Assembly: GCA_046590575.1 (NCBI GenBank)
Contig: JBKJUS010000115.1
Location: 1 to 38,174 of the forward strand
Origin: DATLNF01 sp046590575
GTDB lineage: Bacteria; Actinomycetota; Actinomycetes; BP-191
Direction of reading: 5' to 3'
Length of the DNA stretch: 38,174 nt
The translations under genes and the position numbers were made by a program. Shown here piece by piece: positions 31,616 to 38,174 of the stretch; the stretch's first letter is position 1; each line of letters starts with the position of its first letter. The notes below the pieces were generated by a model. It had not been told where the DNA came from, ran no database searches, and saw only the letters and a list, made by a program, of their open reading frames with translations.

Positions 31616-32107
31616 GTGGACCGCGAGGCGATTGCCGCGCTCATTCTGGTCGACCTCGATGTCATCCTCGGCAAGACGAGGTCCGCCTACCTCGACCGGA
31701 TGCCGCGGTTGCAGCGGCTGCCAGCGGAAGCAGTGGACGACGTCATCGAAGCGACGCACCTCGCCATGCGTCAGTTCCTCCGCAACTACGTTGAAGGCAC
31801 GCTCGACGGTCCCACCTGGCGGGCCGTCCGCGAGTCGACCATCGACCGGACCGGTCAGCTCTTCTCGCCCGCCGAGATCCTGGAGATCGTCAACATCGCC
31901 CGGTCCACTGCGAGCGATGCAGCGCACAGCCTTGCCGACCTGCATCCCGAGCTGACCGGACCCGACAAGCGCGAGATCGTCACGACGATGGACCGCTTCG
32001 TCACGGAACTGGCCGAAGAGGAGGACCGGCTCCGCCAACACGTCACTGCCGATCGAATCGACGTGGCGCTCGCTGCCCTCGAAGCCGAAGGCGCGGATCT
32101 CGCCTGA
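31616..32107 (+). CDS. Helical protein of unknown function
   Basis: A 163-residue cytoplasmic, all-helical protein. GTG 31616 follows GAGAGGCAGG. The sequence ALILVDLDVILGKTRSAYLDRM...IEATHLAMRQFLRNYVEG...IDRTGQLFSPAEILEIVNIAR recalls the helical N-terminal domains of PucR-type regulators and of RsbRD-like co-antagonists, but no output domain follows. It might be a stand-alone sensor domain (tentative). It is divergent from the Nudix gene and converges with ridA. Confidence 0.55.
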   Translation: MDREAIAALILVDLDVILGKTRSAYLDRMPRLQRLPAEAVDDVIEATHLAMRQFLRNYVEGTLDGPTWRAVRESTIDRTGQLFSPAEILEIVNIARSTASDAAHSLADLHPELTGPDKREIVTTMDRFVTELAEEEDRLRQHVTADRIDVALAALEAEGADLA

Positions 32108-32113
32108 CCGGTT

Positions 32114-32134
32114 TCGAAGTGCTTCAGACTTCGA
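32114..32134. terminator. Weak stem-loop between converging genes
   Basis: TCGAAGT (32114-32120) and ACTTCGA (32128-32134) form a 7-bp stem with a 7-nt loop between the helical-protein gene and ridA, overlapping the ridA stop. There is no clear T-run, so a terminator role is only possible. Confidence 0.3.
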
Positions 32135-32582
32135 CGATGACCTCGACCTCGACCGGTGCGTCGAGGGGCAGGACGGCAACGCCGACAGCACTGCGTGCAT
32201 GCCTCCCCGCCTCGCCGAACACCTCGCCGAGCAGCTCGCTGGCGCCGTTGACGACGCCAGGCTGGCCGGTGAACCCGGGGGCGGAGGCCACGAACCCGAC
32301 GACCTTGACGACGCGCCGTACAGCAGCGAGGCCACCGGTGACCGAGGCGATCGCGGCGAGGGCGTTGAGCGCACAGATGCGGGCCAGGCTCTTGGCAGCC
32401 TCGGGGTCGACCTCCGCGCCGACCTTGCCGGTGGCCGCCATCACTCCGGCGACCATCGGCAGCTGCCCCGATGTCCACACCAGAGAGCCGCTCCGGACCG
32501 CGGGGACGTAGGCGGCGAGTGGCGGTACCACCTCAGGAAGGGTCAGGCCGAGCTCGGCGAGGCGTTCCTCGGGGGTCGGCAT
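32124..32582 (-). CDS. RidA-family protein (Rv3678c type)
   Basis: A 152-residue member of the RidA/YjgF/TdcF group. The longer version typical of actinobacteria is seen: an N-terminal EERLAELGLTLPEVVPP, then YVPAVRSGSLVWTSGQLPM, and C-terminal HARSAVGVAVLPLDAPVEVEVIVEV. Canonical RidA hydrolyses reactive enamines/imines using an Arg in this last segment; here HARSAVGV has an Arg near the expected place. Members form trimers. ATG 32582 overlaps the DUF4177 stop by 1 nt (TGATG), so the two are coupled. Confidence 0.88.
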   Translation of the reverse strand: MPTPEERLAELGLTLPEVVPPLAAYVPAVRSGSLVWTSGQLPMVAGVMAATGKVGAEVDPEAAKSLARICALNALAAIASVTGGLAAVRRVVKVVGFVASAPGFTGQPGVVNGASELLGEVFGEAGRHARSAVGVAVLPLDAPVEVEVIVEV

Positions 32583-32770
32583 CAGGTGCCCTTGGGTCGC
32601 TTGAAGTAGGCGACGAGCTGTTCGGCAGACGCGCCGGGGACCACGGTCACCAGCTCCCATCCGTCGTCGCCCCACGTGTCGAGGATCTGCTTGGTCACGT
32701 GGACCAGCAGCGGGACGGAGGCGTACTCCCAGGTGGGCACAGCGTTACTCGCTCTCAGGTCGTCGGTCAT
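32582..32770 (-). CDS. DUF4177 family small protein
   Basis: A 62-residue protein: MTDDLRASNAVPTWEYASVPLLVH, then KQILDTWGDDGWELVTVVPG and LVAYFKRPKGT. WEY at the start, the DGWELV core and the final FKRP are the DUF4177 hallmarks. Such proteins are small alpha/beta folds of unknown role. It is coupled to ridA, as the short gene beside Rv3678c is in mycobacteria. ATG 32770 is chosen because the longer frame upstream crosses the intergenic region without similarity. Confidence 0.82.
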   Translation of the reverse strand: MTDDLRASNAVPTWEYASVPLLVHVTKQILDTWGDDGWELVTVVPGASAEQLVAYFKRPKGT

Positions 32771-32823
32771 CTCAAAGATCACGACAGAGTACGCGGTGCA
32801 ACGACGCCGGCGAGGTAGCGGGG

Positions 32824-33093
32824 TCAGGCGGTGCGGCGGCGCAGCAGCCGACGGCGCTCCAGCTCGTTCAGACCACCCCAGATGCCGTGTGACTCGCCGA
32901 CGGTGAGCGCGTAGTCGAGGCACTCCTGTCGCACCGGACAGGCTCGGCACAGCGCCCGCGCCTGTCCCTCGCGCAGGTCTTTCTCCGGCTTGCGCTCGAA
33001 GTGCGGTGGAGCAAAGAAGTGGACGGCGTTGTCCCCGCGGCAGGCGCCGTAGACGCGCCACGAGACGTCACCTGTCTGCACACCTGCACTCAT
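32824..33093 (-). CDS. whiB4: WhiB-family iron-sulfur transcription factor (WhiB4 type)
   Basis: An 89-residue Wbl protein. The four [4Fe-4S] cysteines are Cys18, Cys49, Cys52 and Cys58 with the C-x2-C-x5-C arrangement. The GIWGG turn (70-74) that contacts the principal sigma factor is followed by a basic tail (ERRRLLRRRTA). The neighbourhood (ridA, DUF4177, Get3-like ATPases) fits WhiB4 (Rv3681c), a redox sensor in mycobacteria, although the exact gene order differs. It has a 165-bp upstream gap with an inverted repeat. Confidence 0.9.
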   Translation of the reverse strand: MSAGVQTGDVSWRVYGACRGDNAVHFFAPPHFERKPEKDLREGQARALCRACPVRQECLDYALTVGESHGIWGGLNELERRRLLRRRTA

Positions 33094-33197
33094 GCCTGCG
33101 CACCTCCGGCCGGACTGCGCACCGAGGGACAGTCGGCGCGTCGACCTGTCAGATTCGCCGGACGCCGAGGAAGTTCCTCTTGGCGCGGACGCGCTGT

Positions 33198-33211
33198 CAG
33201 ATCGTTATCTG
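33198..33211. promoter_or_regulatory. Inverted repeat CAGAT-N4-ATCTG upstream of whiB4
   Basis: CAGATCGTTATCTG is a perfect 5-4-5 inverted repeat, about 105-118 bp upstream of the whiB4 start and beyond the lipoprotein stop. It has the size of a dimeric regulator site. No regulator is identified. Confidence 0.35.
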
Positions 33212-33258
33212 TACCGAGAAGTTCGTCGCTCGGACGTCAGTGGTTCACGTCGCGCTTC

Positions 33259-33696
33259 TCAGCGGACGAGCTTGTAGCGAATCTGGACCATTCCCCGGCA
33301 GAGCGGGGTGATCTGCACCGAGCCCTCGCGATCGCCGTCGAAGGAGATCTCGGCCTCGGCCTGCCCTTCGCGGTCAGTGCTGACGATGCGCAGCCCCGCC
33401 GCCTCCAACTGCGCACGTTGCGTCGCCTGAACCACAGCGACGTCGGTGGCAGGTGCCCGGCCGAAGAGGATCACGGTCTTGCCCTGCGTCGCGCGCAAGG
33501 TGCCTTGCCAACCGACGTACGCCGGGAAGCCCGTCGGCACGGTGGCTGCTGCGTCGAGCGGAGAGGCCACACCCGCGCAGGGTCGGTCGAACTCTTCGCC
33601 GCCGAACGCCTCCTGCTCGGCCGGAGTCCCGCCCGAGCACCCCAACACGGTCGTCAGCAGAAGACTTCCGACGACGGACCGCGCCGCTCGGCTCAG
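33259..33696 (-). CDS. Putative lipoprotein, apparently starting at CTG
   Basis: A 145-residue product. The frame contains a lipoprotein signal (SRAARSVVGSLLLTTVLGC, lipobox VLGC) and an exported domain with strands such as KTVILFGRA, AEISFDGDREGSVQITPL and MVQIRYKLVR, plus two further cysteines (RPCAG and PLCRG). No ATG, GTG or TTG lies at a sensible distance before the signal. A CTG at 33696 does: it overlaps the slipin stop as CTGA and has AGGA six bases upstream. That mirrors the ATGA/GTGA junctions of the region, so CTG initiation is proposed. Function unknown. Confidence 0.65.
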   Translation of the reverse strand: MSRAARSVVGSLLLTTVLGCSGGTPAEQEAFGGEEFDRPCAGVASPLDAAATVPTGFPAYVGWQGTLRATQGKTVILFGRAPATDVAVVQATQRAQLEAAGLRIVSTDREGQAEAEISFDGDREGSVQITPLCRGMVQIRYKLVR

Positions 33697-34469
33697 CGCT
33701 TGTCCTCTTCTCGGGTGAAGTTGTCGAAGAATCGCAGGATCTCGACCGGGAAGGGCATGACCAGCGTGGAGTTCTTCTCGGCCGCGACCTCCACCACGGT
33801 CTGCAGCAGTCGCAGCTGGAGGGACGCCGGGTTCTGCGCCATCGCCGCAGCGGCTTCGGACAGCTTCACCGACGCTTGCAGCTCGCCCTCGGCGGAGATG
33901 ATCCGGGCCCGCCGCTCCCGCTCTGCCTCGGCCTGCCTCGACATGGAGCGCTTCATCGTCTCGGGCAACTGCACGTCCTTGATTTCGACCAGGTCGATCG
34001 CGATGCCCCACGGCACTTCCGTCAGCCGGTCGATGATCTCCTTGAGCTGGGCGTTGATGGCCTGCCGATTGGAGAGCACGTCGTCGAGGTCGCTCTGCCC
34101 GATCACCGATCGGAGTGAGGTCTGGGCGACCTGCGAAGTCGCGAAGAGGTAGTTCTGCACGTTGACGATGGCTTTGAGCGGGTCGATGACCTTGAAGTAG
34201 ACGACGGCGTCGACCCGCAGCGTGACGTTGTCGCGGGTGATGCCGTCCTGGGCCGGGACGCCGAGCGTCACGACCTGCATGTTGACCTTCACGAGCCGGT
34301 CGATGATCGGAATGATCACGTTGAGCCCAGGGCCTTTGATGCCCGTCTGCACCCTGCCGAGCCGGAAAACCAAGCCGCGCTCGTACTCTTGAACGATCCG
34401 CAAACCGAACAGGACCGCGATGAAGGCCGCGATGCCGACGAAGACGAGTAGTCCGGCGACTGCGTTCAC
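33693..34469 (-). CDS. SPFH/stomatin family protein (slipin)
   Basis: A 258-residue membrane-associated scaffold protein. One N-terminal hydrophobic hairpin (VAGLLVFVGIAAFIAVLFGLRI) is followed by VQEYERGLVFRLGRV, the SPFH start. The domain runs to about residue 190 with typical GLNVIIPIIDRLVKVNMQ and a coiled-coil-forming AEAERERRARIISAEGELQA. Slipins assemble rings in membrane microdomains and pair with NfeD proteins, as here (10 bp downstream). GTG 34469 has GAGGAGG upstream. Confidence 0.92.
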   Translation of the reverse strand: MNAVAGLLVFVGIAAFIAVLFGLRIVQEYERGLVFRLGRVQTGIKGPGLNVIIPIIDRLVKVNMQVVTLGVPAQDGITRDNVTLRVDAVVYFKVIDPLKAIVNVQNYLFATSQVAQTSLRSVIGQSDLDDVLSNRQAINAQLKEIIDRLTEVPWGIAIDLVEIKDVQLPETMKRSMSRQAEAERERRARIISAEGELQASVKLSEAAAAMAQNPASLQLRLLQTVVEVAAEKNSTLVMPFPVEILRFFDNFTREEDKR

Positions 34470-34478
34470 GAGGCCTCC

Positions 34479-35846
34479 TCAGACCGGCTGGACGTCGAGG
34501 ATGAGCGCCTCGCCGTCGACACCAGTGACGGTGACCTGCGTCCCCGCCTCCACCGGACCGTCCCACTCAAGTGCCCGGGCGCGCCAGAGGGCGCCCTCGA
34601 CGAGGACGTGCCCCTGCGGGTTGAGCGTGCTGCGCACCTCGCCTACCCGACCGACCAGCGCGTCGCCCATCGCGGCGCTCTGGCCCCGCAGCGCCCGTAG
34701 CACCACCGTCATAACGACGACGTAGAAGACCCACGACCCGAACACGCCAAGCGTGATCACCGGCCACCCCACGCGCAGCCCCGGCCGATAACCGTCGATC
34801 CAGAGGGCGGAGCCGATGGTGAGCGCAGCGGTGCCGCCCCAGGTCAGCAGCCCGAGGCCACCGCGCGACACGTCGAGCGCGAGGGCCACGATGCCGCCGA
34901 GCAGCAGCGCCAGCCCGATCGGCGCAATCGGCAGCGCGGTAAGCCCGTAAGCCGACAGCGCCAGCAGGATCATCCCGGTGTAGCCGGCCGGACCGAAACC
35001 CGGCTGGAAGAGCTCGAAGACGACGGCTCCGGCGCCGATCAGCAGCAGCAGGTAGACCAGCCAGGGAGTGGTGCCGAGCGAGCGGCGAATCTTGGTGAGC
35101 AACCCGGGGTTGGCGATGCGGGTGTCGAACGCCTGTGAGTCGGCGAACACCAGAGTCCGTGGCCCGCTCGGCAGCTCGACCGTCTTGGCGTCGAGCGCCC
35201 GGATGACGTCATCGATGGAGTTGACCGTGCCGTCGACGATGCGCCCGTCGGGGTCGGCACCGGTGCGTTTGACGAAGGTGGCAAGGCGGCGGTCGAGGAG
35301 CTCCCGGTCGGGCAGCTCGACGCCGGGCCGGAGCAGCCCGAGACCCTCGGTGCTCTGCCCCTGAAGCGCAGCGATGACCCACCGCTCGTCCGCCCCAGCT
35401 CGACCGCCAGGCTGGAGCGGGGTGATCGACCGCACGCTGGCACCGTTGGCGACGAAGCGGACGTCGCCGGCCAGCCACATCGCAGCATGTGCCCCACTGA
35501 CGGACTCCGTCGTACCAAGAATCACCGGGCCGACCCAGGTCGCCACTGGGACGTCGGCGTCACGGATTGACTGGACAAGGCGCAGGTCGTCGACCTTGAC
35601 CGAACCGGAACCCACCAGACGCAGGACAACCGCGGCGTGGTCCTCGCGCTCCGCCTTCTCGATCTGGCTGATGACGTAGTCGGCGTAGGACGAGTCGATG
35701 CGCCCGGAGACCTCGACGACGTCGATGATCCGGGTGCGGTCCTGCTGGGCCTGCGCCGCACCGTCGAGACCGGCCGTCAAGCCCAGCAGGGCAAAGACGG
35801 CGGCGAGCAGGACTCGAGGGCCGCGCGTGCGGCGGGATGTCTTCAT
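34479..35846 (-). CDS. NfeD family protein with ClpP-class N-terminal domain
   Basis: A 455-residue long-form NfeD. A signal peptide (LLAAVFALLGLTAGLDGAAQA) is followed by an extracytoplasmic ClpP-class domain (about 38-255). Four to five membrane helices (WLVYLLLLIGAGAVVFELF onward) follow, then a C-terminal OB-fold (GRVGEVRSTLNPQGHVLVEGALWRARA). In long NfeD proteases the serine lies in a GPSGA-like loop. Here that loop reads VGPVILGTTESVSGAHAA, as if about nine residues were inserted before SGA, and no obvious catalytic Lys follows, so protease activity is doubtful. It precedes the slipin gene in the standard NfeD-slipin pairing. Confidence 0.88.
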   Translation of the reverse strand: MKTSRRTRGPRVLLAAVFALLGLTAGLDGAAQAQQDRTRIIDVVEVSGRIDSSYADYVISQIEKAEREDHAAVVLRLVGSGSVKVDDLRLVQSIRDADVPVATWVGPVILGTTESVSGAHAAMWLAGDVRFVANGASVRSITPLQPGGRAGADERWVIAALQGQSTEGLGLLRPGVELPDRELLDRRLATFVKRTGADPDGRIVDGTVNSIDDVIRALDAKTVELPSGPRTLVFADSQAFDTRIANPGLLTKIRRSLGTTPWLVYLLLLIGAGAVVFELFQPGFGPAGYTGMILLALSAYGLTALPIAPIGLALLLGGIVALALDVSRGGLGLLTWGGTAALTIGSALWIDGYRPGLRVGWPVITLGVFGSWVFYVVVMTVVLRALRGQSAAMGDALVGRVGEVRSTLNPQGHVLVEGALWRARALEWDGPVEAGTQVTVTGVDGEALILDVQPV

Positions 35847-35861
35847 GGCGGCGCGATCAGT

Positions 35862-36704
35862 CTACGGCCCATCCCCCGGACCCGCTCCGACGTGACGACG
35901 AGCCCGGTTGCCACCCTCTGCCTTCGCGGCGTACAGCGCCACATCGGCCATCTCCATCAGCCGGTCGGGTTCGACGTCGGCTCCAGTCAGCGCCACGACC
36001 CCAGCGGAGAAGCTCAGCCGCAGGGCTGTCGTACGCCGGTACGACGGGTGCGTCACGGTGGCGCGCAGCCGGTCCACCACCTCGTGGGCCCGCCGGCCGT
36101 CCAGCCCGACGAAGATCACGGCGAACTCGTCCCCGCCCCACCGGCCCGCAACATCTCCGGTGCGCAGTCCCTGGCCGAGTAGGTCAGCCACAGCCCGCAG
36201 GGCCTCGTCCCCGCCGCCATGGCCGTGGGTGTCGTTGACACTCTTGAAACGATCGAGGTCGAGCAGCACGAGCGAGACCGTCGAGCCGTCCCGACGGGCT
36301 CGAGCCGACTCGCGCTCGAGGACCTCGGTGAGTCCTCGTCGGTTCAGCAGCCCGGTGAGCGCGTCGGTGCGGGCCAGGGTCTCGAGGGCGTCGCGCAGGT
36401 CCGACTCGCTCGCCCCAGCCAGTTGCCAGACCAGCACGTCCCACATCCGGTCGCAGTCGGTGAGGTCGTGTCCCGCCGCGATGAGTCCCTGGACCACGTT
36501 CGCTCGACAGTTGGACAGCCTCTCGAGCGCCTCCACCGAGGTGACCTCCGACAGCGTCCCGGGCAGCGCGGGCAACGGGTGGCCAGCTCGATGCATCTCC
36601 ACGGCGCTGCCTAACCAGCGCGTCGCGGCGTCCACCACGGAGGCGTCGTCGTACGCCACTCGATCGATCTCTGGTTCGACGCCCACGTCACCAGCATGAC
36701 TCAC
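35862..36704 (-). CDS. GGDEF diguanylate cyclase
   Basis: About 280 residues. An N-terminal helical sensor-like region (1-105) is followed by a coiled linker and the GGDEF domain starting at DALTGLLNRRGL. The active-site loop is GGDEF (190-194), with LLDLDRFKSVND for metal and nucleotide binding. The inhibitory I-site RTGD (181-184) lies exactly five residues before it, so the enzyme should synthesise c-di-GMP with product inhibition. There is no membrane segment. The start is taken at GTG 36704 (GTG 36686 possible). It reads toward nfeD (15-bp gap) and is divergent from the ATPase gene. Confidence 0.9.
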   Translation of the reverse strand: MSHAGDVGVEPEIDRVAYDDASVVDAATRWLGSAVEMHRAGHPLPALPGTLSEVTSVEALERLSNCRANVVQGLIAAGHDLTDCDRMWDVLVWQLAGASESDLRDALETLARTDALTGLLNRRGLTEVLERESARARRDGSTVSLVLLDLDRFKSVNDTHGHGGGDEALRAVADLLGQGLRTGDVAGRWGGDEFAVIFVGLDGRRAHEVVDRLRATVTHPSYRRTTALRLSFSAGVVALTGADVEPDRLMEMADVALYAAKAEGGNRARRHVGAGPGDGP

Positions 36705-36738
36705 ACACCACGTCAGCGCAGCGACATGTCCCGTCGCG

Positions 36739-36744
36739 TTAGCC
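36739..36744 (+). promoter_or_regulatory. Candidate -10 box for a leaderless transcript of the ATPase gene
   Basis: TAGCCT fits TAnnnT and ends seven bases before the ATG at 36752. This spacing puts transcription at or next to the start codon, common in actinobacteria. No Shine-Dalgarno is visible there. The divergent gap to the GGDEF start is only 47 bp. Confidence 0.4.
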
Positions 36745-36751
36745 TGCCCAG

Positions 36752-37720
36752 ATGAACTTCTTCCCCGGCGTACGGCTGCACATCGTGTCGGGGAAGGGGG
36801 GCACCGGCAAGACGACGGTCGCGGCCGCGATGGCGGTGGCCCTGTCCCGCCGCGGCGCGAAGGTGCTGCTCGTCGAGGTGGAGGCACGGCAAGGCCTAGC
36901 GCCGCTCTTCGGCCATCCACCGCTGCCGTACGCGGAGACGCGGCTCGCGCGGTCGGAGGGCGGCGGCGAGGTCTATGGCCTCGCGGTCGACCCGGAACTG
37001 GCGCTGATCGAGTACCTCGAGATGTTCTACAAGCTCGGCCGAGCCGGGCGCCTGCTGCGCCGGATGGGAGCCATTGACTTCGTCACGACGGTCGCTCCCG
37101 GTCTGCGCGACGTCCTGCTGACCGGCAAGGTCAAGGAGTCGGTGATCCGTCGAGCCGGCGACCGCCATGTGTATGACGCCGTCGTCCTCGATGCTCCACC
37201 GACGGGACGGATCGTCCGCTTCCTCGGCGCCACCGACGAGGTCGGGCACATGGCCAAGGTCGGCCCCATCGCCAAGCAGTCCGAAGCGGTCATGGCCCTG
37301 CTTCGCTCGTCGCAGACCGCGTTGCACCTCGTCACCTTGCTTGAGGAGATGCCGGTCCAGGAGACCGTCGACGGTGTGGCGGAGATTCGCGCTGCCGGCC
37401 TGCCACTCGGCGCGGTCGTGATCAACAAGGTGCGAGAACCGCAGCTCGGTCGGGCCGACCTCGCCAAGGCGCGGAAAGGCCGGCTCGACCTCGAATCCAT
37501 CGGCGCGGCACTTGCCGCCGTTGGGCTCGACGCCGAACCTGGCGCGATCAAAGTGCTGGCCGACGAGGCGCGCGAGCATGCGGAGCGGGTCCAACTGGAG
37601 GGCACCGAGCGACTCGAGCTGCAAGGGCTCGGCGTACCACTGCTCGAGTTGCCGCTGCTGACCGGCGCCATCGATCTCGGCACCTTGCACCAGCTCGCCG
37701 ACGTGCTGGTGCCGGAGTGA
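36752..37720 (+). CDS. Get3/ArsA-like ATPase, first of a pair (Rv3679 type)
   Basis: A 322-residue P-loop ATPase of the SIMIBI class. The deviant Walker A is SGKGGTGKTT (residues 13-22), switch I-like LLVEVEARQG, and switch II DAPPTGRIVRFLG. It resembles Get3/ArsA, and in mycobacteria the Rv3679-Rv3680 pair forms a Get3-like complex linked to stress tolerance. Cytoplasmic. It overlaps the next gene as GTGA, consistent with a heteromeric pair. Confidence 0.9.
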   Translation: MNFFPGVRLHIVSGKGGTGKTTVAAAMAVALSRRGAKVLLVEVEARQGLAPLFGHPPLPYAETRLARSEGGGEVYGLAVDPELALIEYLEMFYKLGRAGRLLRRMGAIDFVTTVAPGLRDVLLTGKVKESVIRRAGDRHVYDAVVLDAPPTGRIVRFLGATDEVGHMAKVGPIAKQSEAVMALLRSSQTALHLVTLLEEMPVQETVDGVAEIRAAGLPLGAVVINKVREPQLGRADLAKARKGRLDLESIGAALAAVGLDAEPGAIKVLADEAREHAERVQLEGTERLELQGLGVPLLELPLLTGAIDLGTLHQLADVLVPE

Positions 37721-38130
37721 GCGCGCCACGACGGCGGCTCGACCTCGACGCCGTCATCGACGCCAAGCGCATCGTCGTGTGCTGCGGCTCGGGCGGAGTG
37801 GGTAAGACGACGACCGCTGCGGCACTTGCCCTGCGCGCAGCCGAGCGCGGTCGCCGGGTCGTCGTGGTGACCATCGACCCGGCGCGCCGGCTCGCCCAGT
37901 CGATGGGGCTCACCGAGCTCGACAACATCCCCCGCGCCGTGGTCGGGGTGGACGGCTCGCTCGACGCGATGATGCTCGACATGAAGCGCACGTTCGACGA
38001 GATCGTCGTGACGCACGCCGAGCCCGGCAAAGCGCAGCAGATCCTCGACAACCCCTTCTACCAGGCGCTCTCCAGCTCCTTCGCCGGCACGCAGGAGTAC
38101 ATGGCGATGGAGCTGGAGAGCGCCTGGTAG
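37717..38130 (+). pseudogene. Get3/ArsA-like ATPase, second of the pair (Rv3680 type), truncated by an end fold-back
   Basis: The frame starts at GTG 37717 and shows the ATPase N-terminus: IVVCCGSGGVGKTTTAAALALRAAERG, switch-like TIDPARRLAQSMGL, then FDEIVVTHAEPGKAQQILDNPFYQALSSSFAGTQEYMAME. After that it becomes LESAW and stops at 38130, giving 137 residues where the family has roughly 380-430. The break coincides with a 72-bp inverted repeat: the DNA after about 38103 is the reverse complement of this gene's own upstream sequence. The stop is therefore not part of the natural gene. I treat it as a 5' fragment of an intact gene cut by a sequence artefact or rearrangement. Confidence 0.8.
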
Positions 38131-38174
38131 AAGGGGTTGTCGAGGATCTGCTGCGCTTTGCCTGGCTCGGGGTG
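38014..38174. repeat. Fold-back inverted repeat at the sequence end (72-bp arms)
   Basis: Positions 38103-38174 are the reverse complement of 38014-38085 with three mismatches (pairs 38017/38171, 38025/38163, 38080/38108) and a 17-bp spacer (38086-38102). The right arm runs to the last base of the window. It lies entirely within the coding sequence of the ATPase, which is unlike a natural terminator or operator. Confidence 0.9.

Noticed and set aside
1..38174. CRISPR arrays, rRNA genes or insertion sequences with transposases
   Set aside because: No regularly spaced direct repeats, no rRNA-like stretches and no transposase or integrase frame were seen; the DUF222 gene is the only mobile-element-like gene.

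Overview
The window is high-GC DNA with dense gene packing, 4-nt ATGA/GTGA stop-start overlaps and many GTG starts. WhiB, an RsiG-like anti-sigma factor, DUF4244, a REP13E12/DUF222 gene, MarP and a paired Get3-like ATPase locus all point to an actinomycete (Actinomycetota, class Actinomycetes). I cannot name a genus. From about 3.1 kb to the right end, gene content and largely gene order follow the mycobacterial block Rv3656c to Rv3681c: DUF4244, tadC, tadB, tadA, ssd, 6C RNA, HAD phosphatase, Ms1-like RNA, Rv3662c-like protein, acs, epoxide hydrolase, marP, CoA-type Nudix, TlpA-like lipoprotein, nth, small membrane protein, crp, metallo-beta-lactamase fold protein, RidA, DUF4177, whiB4, and the two ATPases. 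Lineage-specific genes are interspersed.

Layout. 1-3.1 kb is an accessory, rearranged end: a DUF222 gene with a LexA box over its start codon, an ABC-2 permease whose 5' end looks replaced, a DUF5990 protein, an SDR oxidoreductase and a remnant of a LuxR-type regulator tail. 3.1-7.2 kb is a tad/Flp-type secretion operon that stops at a single pilin-like gene. 7.2-8.95 kb holds two probable noncoding RNAs either side of a HAD phosphatase: a three-hairpin 6C RNA (minus strand), and a 6S/Ms1-like structured RNA (plus strand) ending in a strong terminator. 8.9-16.2 kb carries a Fic-fold protein with a degenerate active site, a secreted protein, acetyl-CoA synthetase, a tandem family of three small membrane-anchored proteins, an epoxide hydrolase, a DUF309 protein and a small protein preceded by a perfect CRP-type site. 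16.3-23.5 kb is one long minus-strand operon (nth, tlpA-like, Nudix, metallopeptidase, DedA-PAP2 fusion, polysaccharide deacetylase, marP) linking DNA repair, redox and envelope functions. 23.7-31.5 kb is a cyclic-nucleotide region: RsiG-like protein, alcohol dehydrogenase, small membrane protein, Crp, and a large class III adenylate cyclase in an operon with an MBL hydrolase and a Nudix hydrolase. 31.6-36.7 kb contains a helical protein, RidA, DUF4177, WhiB, a lipoprotein, a slipin/NfeD pair and a GGDEF diguanylate cyclase. 36.7-38.2 kb begins the Get3-like ATPase pair, whose second gene is broken by a fold-back inverted repeat at the very end of the sequence.

How the genes may work together (inference). 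The window encodes a cAMP source, its receptor Crp and a perfect Crp target site. It also encodes a c-di-GMP source and an RsiG-like c-di-GMP-dependent anti-sigma factor. Two RNAs related to known actinobacterial regulators lie nearby. The region therefore looks like a conserved housekeeping and second-messenger neighbourhood next to a remodelled left flank.
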